Under the pieces are notes generated by a model. The model worked only from the letters and a program-made list of their open reading frames with translations, was not told the DNA's origin and did not search any database. A program made the position numbers and the translations under genes. From Planctomycetaceae bacterium (GTDB lineage Bacteria; Planctomycetota; Planctomycetia; Pirellulales; UBA1268), in contig JABHNP010000022.1 of NCBI GenBank assembly GCA_018694455.1, positions 1-12,754 of the forward strand: a DNA stretch of 12,754 bases, written 5' to 3'. Of the stretch, positions 6,835 to 12,754 are shown piece after piece. Position 1 is the stretch's first letter, and every line of letters starts with the position of its first letter.

Positions 6835-7221
6835 ATGCCGTCTCGAGATGAAATATTTGAAAAAGTACAGTCTGCCCTCGTTGATGCTTTGGGGGTAGAT
6901 GATGATGAAGTGACTCCAGAAGCGACAATGGTTGGCGATCTTGGCGCAGAATCAATTGATTTTCTCGATATCGTTTTTCGATTAGAGAAGGCTTTTGGTA
7001 TCAAGATTCCGAGAAGCGAGCTGTTTCCGGAGGATGTTTTGTCGAGCACCGAATTTGTCGTTGACGGCAAATTAAATGATGCTGGCATTGCTGCGCTTAA
7101 AGAACGAATGCCATTCGTTGATCTGGCTAAATTCGAAGCGAATCCTAGTGTTCAGAATTTTCCGAATATCCTCACCGTTGAGGACATGGTTCGCTACGTG
7201 CAGACGAAGATCGCTGGCTAA
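6835..7221 (+). CDS. Acyl carrier protein with an about 43-residue insertion
   Basis: This carries acyl intermediates as thioesters on a 4'-phosphopantetheine arm. The attachment serine is S40 in DLGAESIDFLDIVFRLE, matching DLGADSLD of E. coli ACP. Residues 1-65 cover helices I-II and 110-128 (NILTVEDMVRYVQTKIAG) match helix III. Between them lie about 43 extra residues (66-109) that ordinary 78-residue ACPs lack. They look structured rather than low-complexity, with short helices likely (LNDAGIAALKERM). Of two nearby ATGs (6829 and 6835), I chose 6835 because AAGGTG at 6821-6826 is then 8 nt away rather than 2. Its place between two dehydratases and a ketosynthase suggests it is their dedicated carrier rather than the housekeeping AcpP. 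A phosphopantetheinyl transferase must act from elsewhere. Confidence 0.9.
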   Translation: MPSRDEIFEKVQSALVDALGVDDDEVTPEATMVGDLGAESIDFLDIVFRLEKAFGIKIPRSELFPEDVLSSTEFVVDGKLNDAGIAALKERMPFVDLAKFEANPSVQNFPNILTVEDMVRYVQTKIAG

Positions 7222-7294
7222 CTAGCGTTTGATGCTTGTGGTGTTTTGGGCTGAAGGTAGCCTCGCTGTTTATTATTTGGAGTGAAACTGCGCT

Positions 7295-7810
7295 ATGCGT
7301 TGGTTCTGGATTGATCGATTCAATGAATTTGTTCGTGGTAAGCAGGCAACTGCTGTAAAGAATGTCTCGCTTGCAGAGGAGCATCTTCATGATCACTTTC
7401 CGGGTGCTGCCCTGATGCCGAATTCTCTTGTTGTTGAAGGGATGGCACAAACCGCTGGTCTACTGGTTGCAGATGCTTTGGAATTCAACCGTCGGGTTGT
7501 TTTGGCGAAGGTTGCGAAGGCAGAGTTTGAATATGACGCTGTTCCTGGAGATTCGATCCTCTTTCGCGCAACGATTCTAGAACTTAAGCCAACGGGTTCC
7601 CTTGCGAGTGTAGAGAGTGTCATTGTTGATGAAAAAGGAAAGGAACGACCTCAGGGAAAAGCAGAATTGTTTTTTGCCCATCTCGAACCGGGTGAAGGTG
7701 TTCCAAAATTGTTCGAACCAGAAGAGTTGCTCAAATGGCTCGATCACATGCATATCTATGATATTGGTCGTGACGAGGCCGGAAACCCACTGTCTCGGCC
7801 TGACTGGTAG
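7295..7810 (+). CDS. FabZ-like hotdog 3-hydroxyacyl-ACP dehydratase, copy 2
   Basis: This is a second FabZ-type hotdog protein, 171 residues. It begins MRWFWIDRFNEFVRGKQATA and continues VKNVSLAEEHLHDHFPG, with H34 and E48 at exactly the positions found in copy 1. Here HFPG is intact, but the following PG turn before the helix reads MPNSLVVEGMAQ (PN). The C-terminal 30 residues (KLFEPEELLKWLDHMHIYDIG and onward) extend beyond normal FabZ. A GGAG lies about 12 nt before the ATG. Both catalytic residues are present, so it may be active, or it may pair with copy 1. Dehydratase, isomerase or thioesterase activity cannot be told apart by eye. Confidence 0.88.
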   Translation: MRWFWIDRFNEFVRGKQATAVKNVSLAEEHLHDHFPGAALMPNSLVVEGMAQTAGLLVADALEFNRRVVLAKVAKAEFEYDAVPGDSILFRATILELKPTGSLASVESVIVDEKGKERPQGKAELFFAHLEPGEGVPKLFEPEELLKWLDHMHIYDIGRDEAGNPLSRPDW

Positions 7811-7902
7811 GCCTTTCAGCAAGATGTCGGTATCGTAGGGGGTCGACGGTTCGAGCATTCGCTCGGGAGTATTTCCGAAATCTGGAGCATGGAGGAACTG
7901 CA

Positions 7903-9201
7903 ATGGTGGCAGGTCGAAGAAGAGTTGTAATTACTGGAATGGGATGCGTTACGCCGCTTGGTGTTACGATTGAAGAACTTTGGGGTAACCTGAAGGAGGG
8001 CCGCTCTGGTGTTGCGGCTACGACCGTATTCGATGCAACACGATTTCCGACCAAGATCGCAGCCGAGGTGAAAAACTGGTCCGTGTCTGATGAGGGCCAG
8101 CCTGAGGATCGGTGGCAGTATTGTGGTCGCCATACAAAATTTGCTGTCGGTGCAGCATCGCAAGCAATGAAGCACGCCGGTCTTTCTCAAGGACTCATAT
8201 CGGCACCAGAACGGCTTGGGATTTATCTTGGAAGTGGTGAAGGCCAGCAAGACTTTGATTCCTTTACAAAGATGATGATGGTTTCTATCGAAGGTGAGAC
8301 TCTTGATGTCGCCAAGTTCACAAAGCTTGGTCTTGAAACACTTCATCCTTTGACGGAGGTTGAGCAAGAGCCGAATATGCCAGCCGGACACTTGGCTGCA
8401 TTATTTAACGCACAAGGCCCGAACTTAAATTGTCTTACCGCATGTGCGGCTTCGAGCCAGGCAATTGGTGAAGCAACCGAACTTGTGCGTCGTGGTGATG
8501 CTGATGTGATGCTTTCGGGTGGTACGCACAGCATGATTCACCCCTTCGGTGTCACTGGATTTAATCTTTTAACAGCATTGTCAACTCGTAATGACGAGCC
8601 GACGAAGGCATCACGACCTTTTGATAATGAACGTGACGGTTTTGTTCTTGGTGAAGGTGCGGCGATGGTTGTGCTAGAAGAGCTTGAGCACGCACGATCT
8701 CGTGGAGCAGAAATCTATGGCGAAGTGGTTGGTTATGGATCTACGGCGGATGCCTATCGGATTACCGATACCCATCCAGAAGGACGAGGCGCTACCAGTT
8801 GTATTCGAATGGCTTTGAAGGATGCGGGGCTTGGCCTCGGTGATATTGATTACGTGAACGCTCATGGGACGAGTACCAGTGTGAATGATAGAGTCGAATC
8901 ATTAGCAATTAAGAATGTTTTCGAAGATCGGGCGTATAAAATTCCTGTTTCAAGCACGAAGAGTATGATGGGCCATCTCATTGCTGCTGCAGGAGCAACC
9001 GAAGTAATTGTTTCACTATTGGCAATTCGAGACGGTGTTCTTCCACCAACGACAAATTACGACAGTCCTGATCCAGATTGTGATTTGGACTATGTTCCGA
9101 ATGTCGCTCGTGAATCGCCTTGCCAAAGAGTGTTATCCAATAGCTTTGGTTTTGGCGGTCAAAATATTTCATTGATACTGAGCCGTTTTGCGGAGTCGTG
9201 A
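7903..9201 (+). CDS. Beta-ketoacyl-ACP synthase, FabF (KAS II) type
   Basis: This condensing enzyme joins malonyl-ACP to an acyl chain in type II fatty acid or polyketide synthesis. The 432 residues follow the thiolase fold. They begin RRVVITGMGCVTPLG and carry the Cys-His-His set: C181 in LTACAASSQAIGEA, H321 in NAHGTSTSVNDRVES, and H358 in STKSMMGHLIAAAGATE with K353. The C-terminal loop NSFGFGGQNISLIL has Gln where FabF usually has Thr (GGTN). About 20 extra residues near 122-155 precede the PNMPAGHLA segment and may alter the acyl pocket. GGAGG lies 7 nt before the ATG. Being last in the cassette and keeping all catalytic residues suggests an active, specialised ketosynthase. I give no symbol because a separate housekeeping fabF probably exists. 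Confidence 0.94.
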   Translation: MVAGRRRVVITGMGCVTPLGVTIEELWGNLKEGRSGVAATTVFDATRFPTKIAAEVKNWSVSDEGQPEDRWQYCGRHTKFAVGAASQAMKHAGLSQGLISAPERLGIYLGSGEGQQDFDSFTKMMMVSIEGETLDVAKFTKLGLETLHPLTEVEQEPNMPAGHLAALFNAQGPNLNCLTACAASSQAIGEATELVRRGDADVMLSGGTHSMIHPFGVTGFNLLTALSTRNDEPTKASRPFDNERDGFVLGEGAAMVVLEELEHARSRGAEIYGEVVGYGSTADAYRITDTHPEGRGATSCIRMALKDAGLGLGDIDYVNAHGTSTSVNDRVESLAIKNVFEDRAYKIPVSSTKSMMGHLIAAAGATEVIVSLLAIRDGVLPPTTNYDSPDPDCDLDYVPNVARESPCQRVLSNSFGFGGQNISLILSRFAES

Positions 9202-9229
9202 TAGGAAGTATTAGAGTCGTGATAGCAAG
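9193..9229 (+). repeat. Tandem repeat across the ketosynthase stop codon
   Basis: GAGTCGTGATAG occurs at 9193-9204 and again at 9214-9225, 21 bp apart. Each copy extends by AAG after one mismatched base. The first copy encodes the last two residues (Glu-Ser), the TGA stop and a second in-frame stop, TAG. The second copy, in the same frame, repeats Glu-Ser-stop-stop, so the gene end appears to have been locally duplicated. Confidence 0.6.
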
Positions 9230-9269
9230 CAGTTCAGGGTCAACTGGCTGAGTTGTTGATTTCAGCGAT

Positions 9270-9322
9270 AAAACCCCTGCCCTGTGGTTTTTTGTGAAAA
9301 GCAAGAAAACCGGCAGGGTTTT
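9270..9322 (+). terminator. Long hairpin terminator after the fatty-acid cassette
   Basis: AAAACCCCTGCC (9270-9281) pairs with GGCAGGGTTTT (9312-9322) with a single bulged C. The inner arms GGTTTT and AAAACC extend the stem around a short loop. The T-rich end of the right arm (ggttttctt) suits intrinsic termination of + strand transcription from the ketosynthase gene, about 70 nt past its stop. It separates the cassette from the lipoprotein gene. Confidence 0.65.
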
Positions 9323-9448
9323 CTTAACCGGTTGAACCATTTCGACCGATAGTTATTCCCAGTGGATGGTTTTGGCTGTTCGTGGTGGCATGTGGTGTGC
9401 CGCTTTGGGCATCGCCTAATTGTTGAAAACGCTTGGAAGATTGAAGCT

Positions 9449-9925
9449 ATGAGACACCTTTCTGTCTGTCTGCTTGTTGTCACAGTTCTGGGTACGGCGA
9501 GCGGTTGTTCGCTGATCGATAGGCTGTTTTTAATTAACGCTGATAGTCCTTATTCACATCACTACGGTGGCTGTCCTGCTGGTTGCGAAGACGGGTGCGA
9601 GCAATGTAATGAAGCGCCATGTACTGACTGCCAGAGTGGCCTCTGTCCCTCGGGTGGTTGTAAGGATGGCCTTTGTCGACTTGGGAAAAATTGTAATGCG
9701 TGCAGCGCATGTGCTGACGGACGCTGTCAGGAAAGACATGTTGGTAGGTACGGTGGCCTTGGAAGGCACCATTTGACCCCAGAAGAAGAATGCGAATTGC
9801 GGGGGTCAGATTATGGAGCAACATGTCCGCCAGGGCCTCCAAGTGGCGCTGTGGCATATCCTTACTACACAACTCGAGGTCCTCGTGACTTCCTTGCGAA
9901 GTGCCCACCATCTATCGGGCCTTAG
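9449..9925 (+). CDS. Cys-rich predicted lipoprotein with a GPRDFL-type C-terminal tail
   Basis: I do not recognise a named family. The 158-residue product begins with a lipoprotein signal peptide: MRHLSVCLLVVTVLGTASGC, with lipobox A17-S18-G19 and acylated C20. Residues 42-93 hold 13 cysteines in a C-x2-4-C spacing with Gly/Asp-rich links (CPAGC, CEDGCEQC, CNACSAC), suggesting metal binding or a disulfide-rich fold. The tail (131-158) is Pro-rich and contains YPYYTTRGPRDFLAKCPPSI. I associate this tail with small exported proteins of planctomycetes, from memory only. The longer frame from 9362 puts 29 residues before the signal peptide, so I start at 9449. The gene stands alone, after a terminator and convergent with the symporter gene (31-nt gap). 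Function unknown. Confidence 0.78.
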   Translation: MRHLSVCLLVVTVLGTASGCSLIDRLFLINADSPYSHHYGGCPAGCEDGCEQCNEAPCTDCQSGLCPSGGCKDGLCRLGKNCNACSACADGRCQERHVGRYGGLGRHHLTPEEECELRGSDYGATCPPGPPSGAVAYPYYTTRGPRDFLAKCPPSIGP

Positions 9926-9956
9926 TTTCTTACAATTGGTAAGCACTAAGCAAAGA

Positions 9957-11603
9957 TCAGGTTTTTGGGAAAAATCGATCGACAGTCGCTTGGCTTGGCG
10001 GCCTCGTAAGCAATGAGACCAGTATCATGGTGACCGTCGAACAAGCAATCATTGCTGCAACAGGCATTAATTGCCAGTAGCCATCAAGGTCGATCGCTGT
10101 TGGGACTGGAATATTGACTGTGAAATTTGCCTGAGCTGCAAAATCTGAGGCACAAAAAAGCCACAGCCAACTGCCTGCAGCAGCTAAAATACATGCATAA
10201 GCGCCTTGTTTTGTGAGGCGAGGCCAGTATAGTGCTGCAACAATGAGCGGAAAGAGGCTTGAAAATCCACTGAAACACCACACTCCGAGTGTGAATACAC
10301 GTCGTGGCTCAAAGAGACTCAATGCATATGTGAGTGCGACAATGCCAATGATGAATAGCCGAGCGATCAGTAGTTGTTGACGGTCAGACAAACTTCGTTG
10401 GCCGTAAAAAGGGCGAACGACATCTTCCGTGAACATAGTTCCAAGGCAAAGGAACTGACTATCTAGAGAAGACATGATGGCCGCTAGAATTCCTGCTGTC
10501 AGAAGGCCACTGAGTACTGGGCCAGCTAATTGTTTCACCAAAAAAGGCAGAACAGCATTCGGATTTGCAGCAACTGGTGGGGGGATTGAAATAAGATCGC
10601 TTGTTGCCCATGCGCCAATCAAGACACACGGGACCCAGACAATCGCAATAAATAATGGGTGTGCAAAAATTGGCAGTTTAAAGCTTTCCGCACTGCGAGC
10701 AGTGAGCCAATGCTGGAAAAGATGAGGAAACATACCGACGCTTAGTGGTACGAGCATATATGTGAAAAATTTTTCAGGTGGAATATGCGTGCGGGTGAGT
10801 TTTTCAATAGGGATTGAGTTGCTTGCCATTTGCAAACTGGCCCAGAAACTCTCTTGCCCTCCAAGTCTCCAAGCAATGACTACAAACGTCACAAGACCCA
10901 AAATCATGAAAACTAACGTCTGGAAAGTATTTGCCCATGTTGTTCCACGCATGCCGCCGAGAAAGACATAAATCAAAACGATGCCACATATAGCCAGAGA
11001 GGCAAGTGGCTTTGGAACACCACCCTGGGATCCGTACGTAAAACTTGCTGGCGCATCACTTCTCGGATTCTTCGCCTGTTCGAGAAATTGAGGAAACGTT
11101 CCTTCCTCAAACGTGCCACCTACGACTTGCCCATCTCGAATTGTTCCGGCGGTTACTTTGTTGATAACAGTTCCGGATGCCATGACCCCAATGAGAAGGT
11201 AGGGAATCACCAGCCCAACAAGCACGGGAAATAAGACCGCGCCGATCCAACGGCTTTCGAGACGATCTCGAAAAAATTGCACTTGGGTACGGTAACCATA
11301 CTTTTTTCCTAATTTCCAAACTTTTACACCAAGTAGAAAAAAGCAGAGGGAATGAATGATACCACTTGAACTGGCAAGCATTCCGTAGACACCGACTCCT
11401 TCTTTGAAGGCTTCACCGGTAGATCCAACTAGTGCGAAAGCAGTCATTGTCGTTCCAAAAATGGACATCAAGAGAAGGAACGGGCCAATGGAATGACTCG
11501 CGAGCATGTAGTCCTGACTTGTGCCACGAAAGAGACGGCTTGCTCCAAGTCCAAGAATGAGGAGTAATGCAAGATAACCACAGATAATAAGAAGTTGTGG
11601 CAC
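9957..11603 (-). CDS. Sodium:solute symporter (SSS/SLC5 family)
   Basis: This inner-membrane transporter uses the sodium gradient to import a small solute. The 548 residues hold about 13 hydrophobic segments with the LeuT-like layout. Diagnostic parts are the first-helix region SIFGTTMTAFALVGSTGEA (47-65), the SSS signature GGMRGTTWANTFQTLVF (216-232) and AAIMSSLDSQF (374-384), whose S378/S379 match the Na2-site serines of PutP and vSGLT. Residues 150-200 form a polar, Gly/Pro-rich loop longer than usual, probably outside the membrane. The start is GTG (11603-11601) with AAGGAA 7 nt upstream. Its first base is the last base of the upstream TAG stop, so translation is probably coupled to the DUF3311-type gene. 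The substrate cannot be told. Confidence 0.93.
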   Translation of the reverse strand: MPQLLIICGYLALLLILGLGASRLFRGTSQDYMLASHSIGPFLLLMSIFGTTMTAFALVGSTGEAFKEGVGVYGMLASSSGIIHSLCFFLLGVKVWKLGKKYGYRTQVQFFRDRLESRWIGAVLFPVLVGLVIPYLLIGVMASGTVINKVTAGTIRDGQVVGGTFEEGTFPQFLEQAKNPRSDAPASFTYGSQGGVPKPLASLAICGIVLIYVFLGGMRGTTWANTFQTLVFMILGLVTFVVIAWRLGGQESFWASLQMASNSIPIEKLTRTHIPPEKFFTYMLVPLSVGMFPHLFQHWLTARSAESFKLPIFAHPLFIAIVWVPCVLIGAWATSDLISIPPPVAANPNAVLPFLVKQLAGPVLSGLLTAGILAAIMSSLDSQFLCLGTMFTEDVVRPFYGQRSLSDRQQLLIARLFIIGIVALTYALSLFEPRRVFTLGVWCFSGFSSLFPLIVAALYWPRLTKQGAYACILAAAGSWLWLFCASDFAAQANFTVNIPVPTAIDLDGYWQLMPVAAMIACSTVTMILVSLLTRPPSQATVDRFFPKT

Positions 11604-11827
11604 TACGGAGTTTCCTTTCTTTGGACCGAGGGTTCTTGGTCAGTTGGCCAGCAGAATTGCGTTGCCAAATACCATGTGAAAGCAGCTGCAAGGGATATGC
11701 CGGCGTGGTAAGCCAGAGCAATCGGAAGAAATCCAAAGACAAGTGTTGTGTCTTCCCAAAACCAGATATCTTGGTGCGCAATAATCAACAAAAGGATCAA
11801 CCCCCAAACACCGTAGGCTGGTTTCAT
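11603..11827 (-). CDS. DUF3311-type small membrane protein, probable symporter partner
   Basis: The 74-residue protein has two transmembrane segments (about 5-18 and 28-56). Its pattern IAHQDIWFWEDTTLVFGFLP followed by IALAYHAG resembles DUF3311, small proteins encoded just before SSS symporters and thought to act as accessory subunits. The chosen ATG at 11827 has a strong GGGGAA about 6 nt upstream. A longer frame (to 12013) would overlap the YbaN gene and is rejected. The stop overlaps the symporter start by one base (TAGTG), which supports a functional pair. The charged C-terminal end (TDQEPSVQRKETP) is probably cytoplasmic. Confidence 0.8.
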   Translation of the reverse strand: MKPAYGVWGLILLLIIAHQDIWFWEDTTLVFGFLPIALAYHAGISLAAAFTWYLATQFCWPTDQEPSVQRKETP

Positions 11828-11858
11828 GAAAATTCCCCAGAAGCAAGTTGGTTTATTT

Positions 11859-11892
11859 AAAGCCACTCGGTGAACCTCATTGAGGTGGCTTT
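11859..11892 (-). terminator. Hairpin between the YbaN-like gene and the DUF3311-symporter pair
   Basis: AAAGCCAC (11859-11866) and GTGGCTTT (11885-11892) form a perfect 8-bp stem around 18 nt that contain a smaller CCTC/GAGG stem. On the - strand it lies 30 nt after the YbaN stop and is followed by TTTAAATAAA, a weak U-tract. It may be a leaky terminator for the YbaN gene or a leader structure for the transport pair. Confidence 0.4.
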
Positions 11893-11921
11893 GGATAAAG
11901 AATGTTTCGTTTTGTCTTTGA

Positions 11922-12380
11922 TTACTCTGTAATAATTGTTCTTGGTGGTCGAGGGGTGTCGTCAGGAAGAGTAGGCACAGTCGCAATGACATAAAGCCCA
12001 ATTCCCACTGCACCGAGCGCGATATACTTGAGCCACCATGGGAGACTATTGAGCAGCAGACTGCAAATCACAACTGTGATAACCAGAGCTATTGTTCTAT
12101 ATTTTGCAGTTTTTCGAATCCCTCGATATTCTTGCCAGTCATCAAGTGTGGGGCCAAACCAGCGAGATCGATGTAGCCATGCGTGAATTCTCGGTGATCC
12201 CCGATAAAAACACCAACTTGCCAACAAAAGAAAAGGAGTTGTCGGAAGGAGCGGAAGAACCGCCCCAAGAACGGCGAAGCCGACGCAAATCCACCCTCCA
12301 ATTACGTAGAAAAAGCTGCTCACTGGATCAGTTGTCGGCCGTAAGTCCATGCCTGTTTCTCTCGTTTGGCTTCTGGGCAT
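11922..12380 (-). CDS. DUF454/YbaN family inner-membrane protein
   Basis: Small membrane proteins of the DUF454 family (E. coli YbaN) have no established function. The family signature is clear: GFAVLGAVLPLLPTTPFLLL (34-53), WCFYRGSPRIHAWLHRSRWFGPTLDDW (56-82) and a Lys-rich turn before the last helices (RKTAKYR). Three or four transmembrane segments are likely (about 23-44, 45-58, 96-113, 117-134), with a Pro-rich tail. The length (152) is slightly above the usual 115-140 because of the N-terminus. The ATG at 12380 gives the longest frame but has no Shine-Dalgarno; the ATG at 12350 (MDLRPTT), with AGAGA upstream, is an equally good start. It lies upstream of the transport pair on the same strand and is divergent from the aldolase gene. 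Confidence 0.85.
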   Translation of the reverse strand: MPRSQTRETGMDLRPTTDPVSSFFYVIGGWICVGFAVLGAVLPLLPTTPFLLLASWCFYRGSPRIHAWLHRSRWFGPTLDDWQEYRGIRKTAKYRTIALVITVVICSLLLNSLPWWLKYIALGAVGIGLYVIATVPTLPDDTPRPPRTIITE

Positions 12381-12472
12381 ATTTGGTAGGGGGATTTTAG
12401 CATGTTGAAAGATTCCGTATGATCTTAGTCGAATGATTGTTCGCTTTCACTACTCTGATGGAGAGTTTTCTT

Positions 12473-12754
12473 ATGCCTTTGGTTCCTTTGCGTATCTTAC
12501 TCGATCATGCTGCTGAAAATAATTACGGGTTGGCTGCTTTCAATGTCAATAACATGGAGCAAATCCAAGCTATTATGGAGGCGGCAAAGGAGACAGATTC
12601 GCCCGTTATTGTGCAGGCCTCCCGGGGCGCTCGGTCATATAGTCAGGACAATTATTTGCGCCATCTGATGCTTGCTGCCGCAGAACTGTATCCCGGCATA
12701 CCAGTCGCTATGCACCAGGACCATGGAAATTCGCCAGCAACATGTGAAAGTGCA
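12473..12754 (+). CDS. fba: Class II fructose-bisphosphate aldolase, CbbA/Fba type (3' end missing)
   Basis: Class II aldolase is a zinc enzyme that splits or forms fructose-1,6-bisphosphate in glycolysis and gluconeogenesis. The first 94 codons are present. MPLVPLRILLDHAAENNYGL and AAFNVNNMEQIQAIMEAAKE form the first beta-alpha units, followed by SPVIVQASRGARSY and AMHQDHGNSPATC. D83 and H84 in HQDHG are the likely catalytic acid and first zinc ligand. The sequence resembles the CbbA-type subgroup more than E. coli FbaA. A strong GGAGAG lies 7 nt before the ATG. The gene runs off the window and is divergent from the YbaN gene, with 92 nt between them. Confidence 0.96.
   Translation, partial: MPLVPLRILLDHAAENNYGLAAFNVNNMEQIQAIMEAAKETDSPVIVQASRGARSYSQDNYLRHLMLAAAELYPGIPVAMHQDHGNSPATCESA

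Noticed and set aside
9362..9448. 29-residue N-terminal extension of the Cys-rich lipoprotein
   Set aside because: It would place residues before a complete lipoprotein signal peptide and prevent export.
11828..12013. 62-residue N-terminal extension of the DUF3311-type protein
   Set aside because: It overlaps the YbaN gene, and the internal ATG has the better ribosome site and matches the family start.

Overview
The window looks like chromosomal DNA of a planctomycete, probably a marine Pirellulaceae-like lineage of moderate GC. No single marker proves this. The call rests on several traits together: an orphan formylmethanofuran dehydrogenase subunit C gene (H4MPT-linked C1 genes are known in Planctomycetes), a fatty-acid-synthase-like cassette with two FabZ-type dehydratases and an over-long acyl carrier protein, a small Cys-rich lipoprotein ending in a YYTTRGPRDFL tail, a str operon reduced to rpsL-rpsG, and short, scattered operons.

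Layout. 2-751 (+) is the C-terminal part of a sigma-54-dependent NtrC-type activator, cut by the window edge. It converges on lexA (790-1551, -). lexA and sppA (1765-3633, +) are divergent and share a 213-nt region with a good lexA promoter and two inverted repeats. sppA converges on the ribosomal pair rpsL-rpsG (4604 to 3720, -). Upstream of rpsL on the same strand lies the fhcC-like gene (5664 to 4804, -).

A 416-nt gap follows, then a four-gene + strand cassette: FabZ-like dehydratase 1 (6081-6626), long ACP (6835-7221), FabZ-like dehydratase 2 (7295-7810) and a FabF-type ketosynthase (7903-9201). A strong hairpin at 9270-9322 probably ends it. The cassette carries the condensing enzyme, carrier and dehydratases of type II fatty acid synthesis but no reductase or malonyl transferase. 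It therefore probably makes or modifies a special acyl chain with help from housekeeping enzymes elsewhere. This is the most interesting system here.

Next come a Cys-rich lipoprotein gene (9449-9925, +) and, convergent with it, a - strand group: a DUF454/YbaN membrane protein (12380 to 11922), a DUF3311-type small membrane protein (11827 to 11603) and a sodium:solute symporter (11603 to 9957). The last two overlap by one base (TAGTG) and are probably one transport unit. The window ends inside a class II fructose-bisphosphate aldolase gene (12473 onward, +), divergent from the YbaN gene.

No tRNA, rRNA, CRISPR array or insertion sequence was seen. All functions are inferred from motifs read by eye. 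No database search or folding calculation was run.
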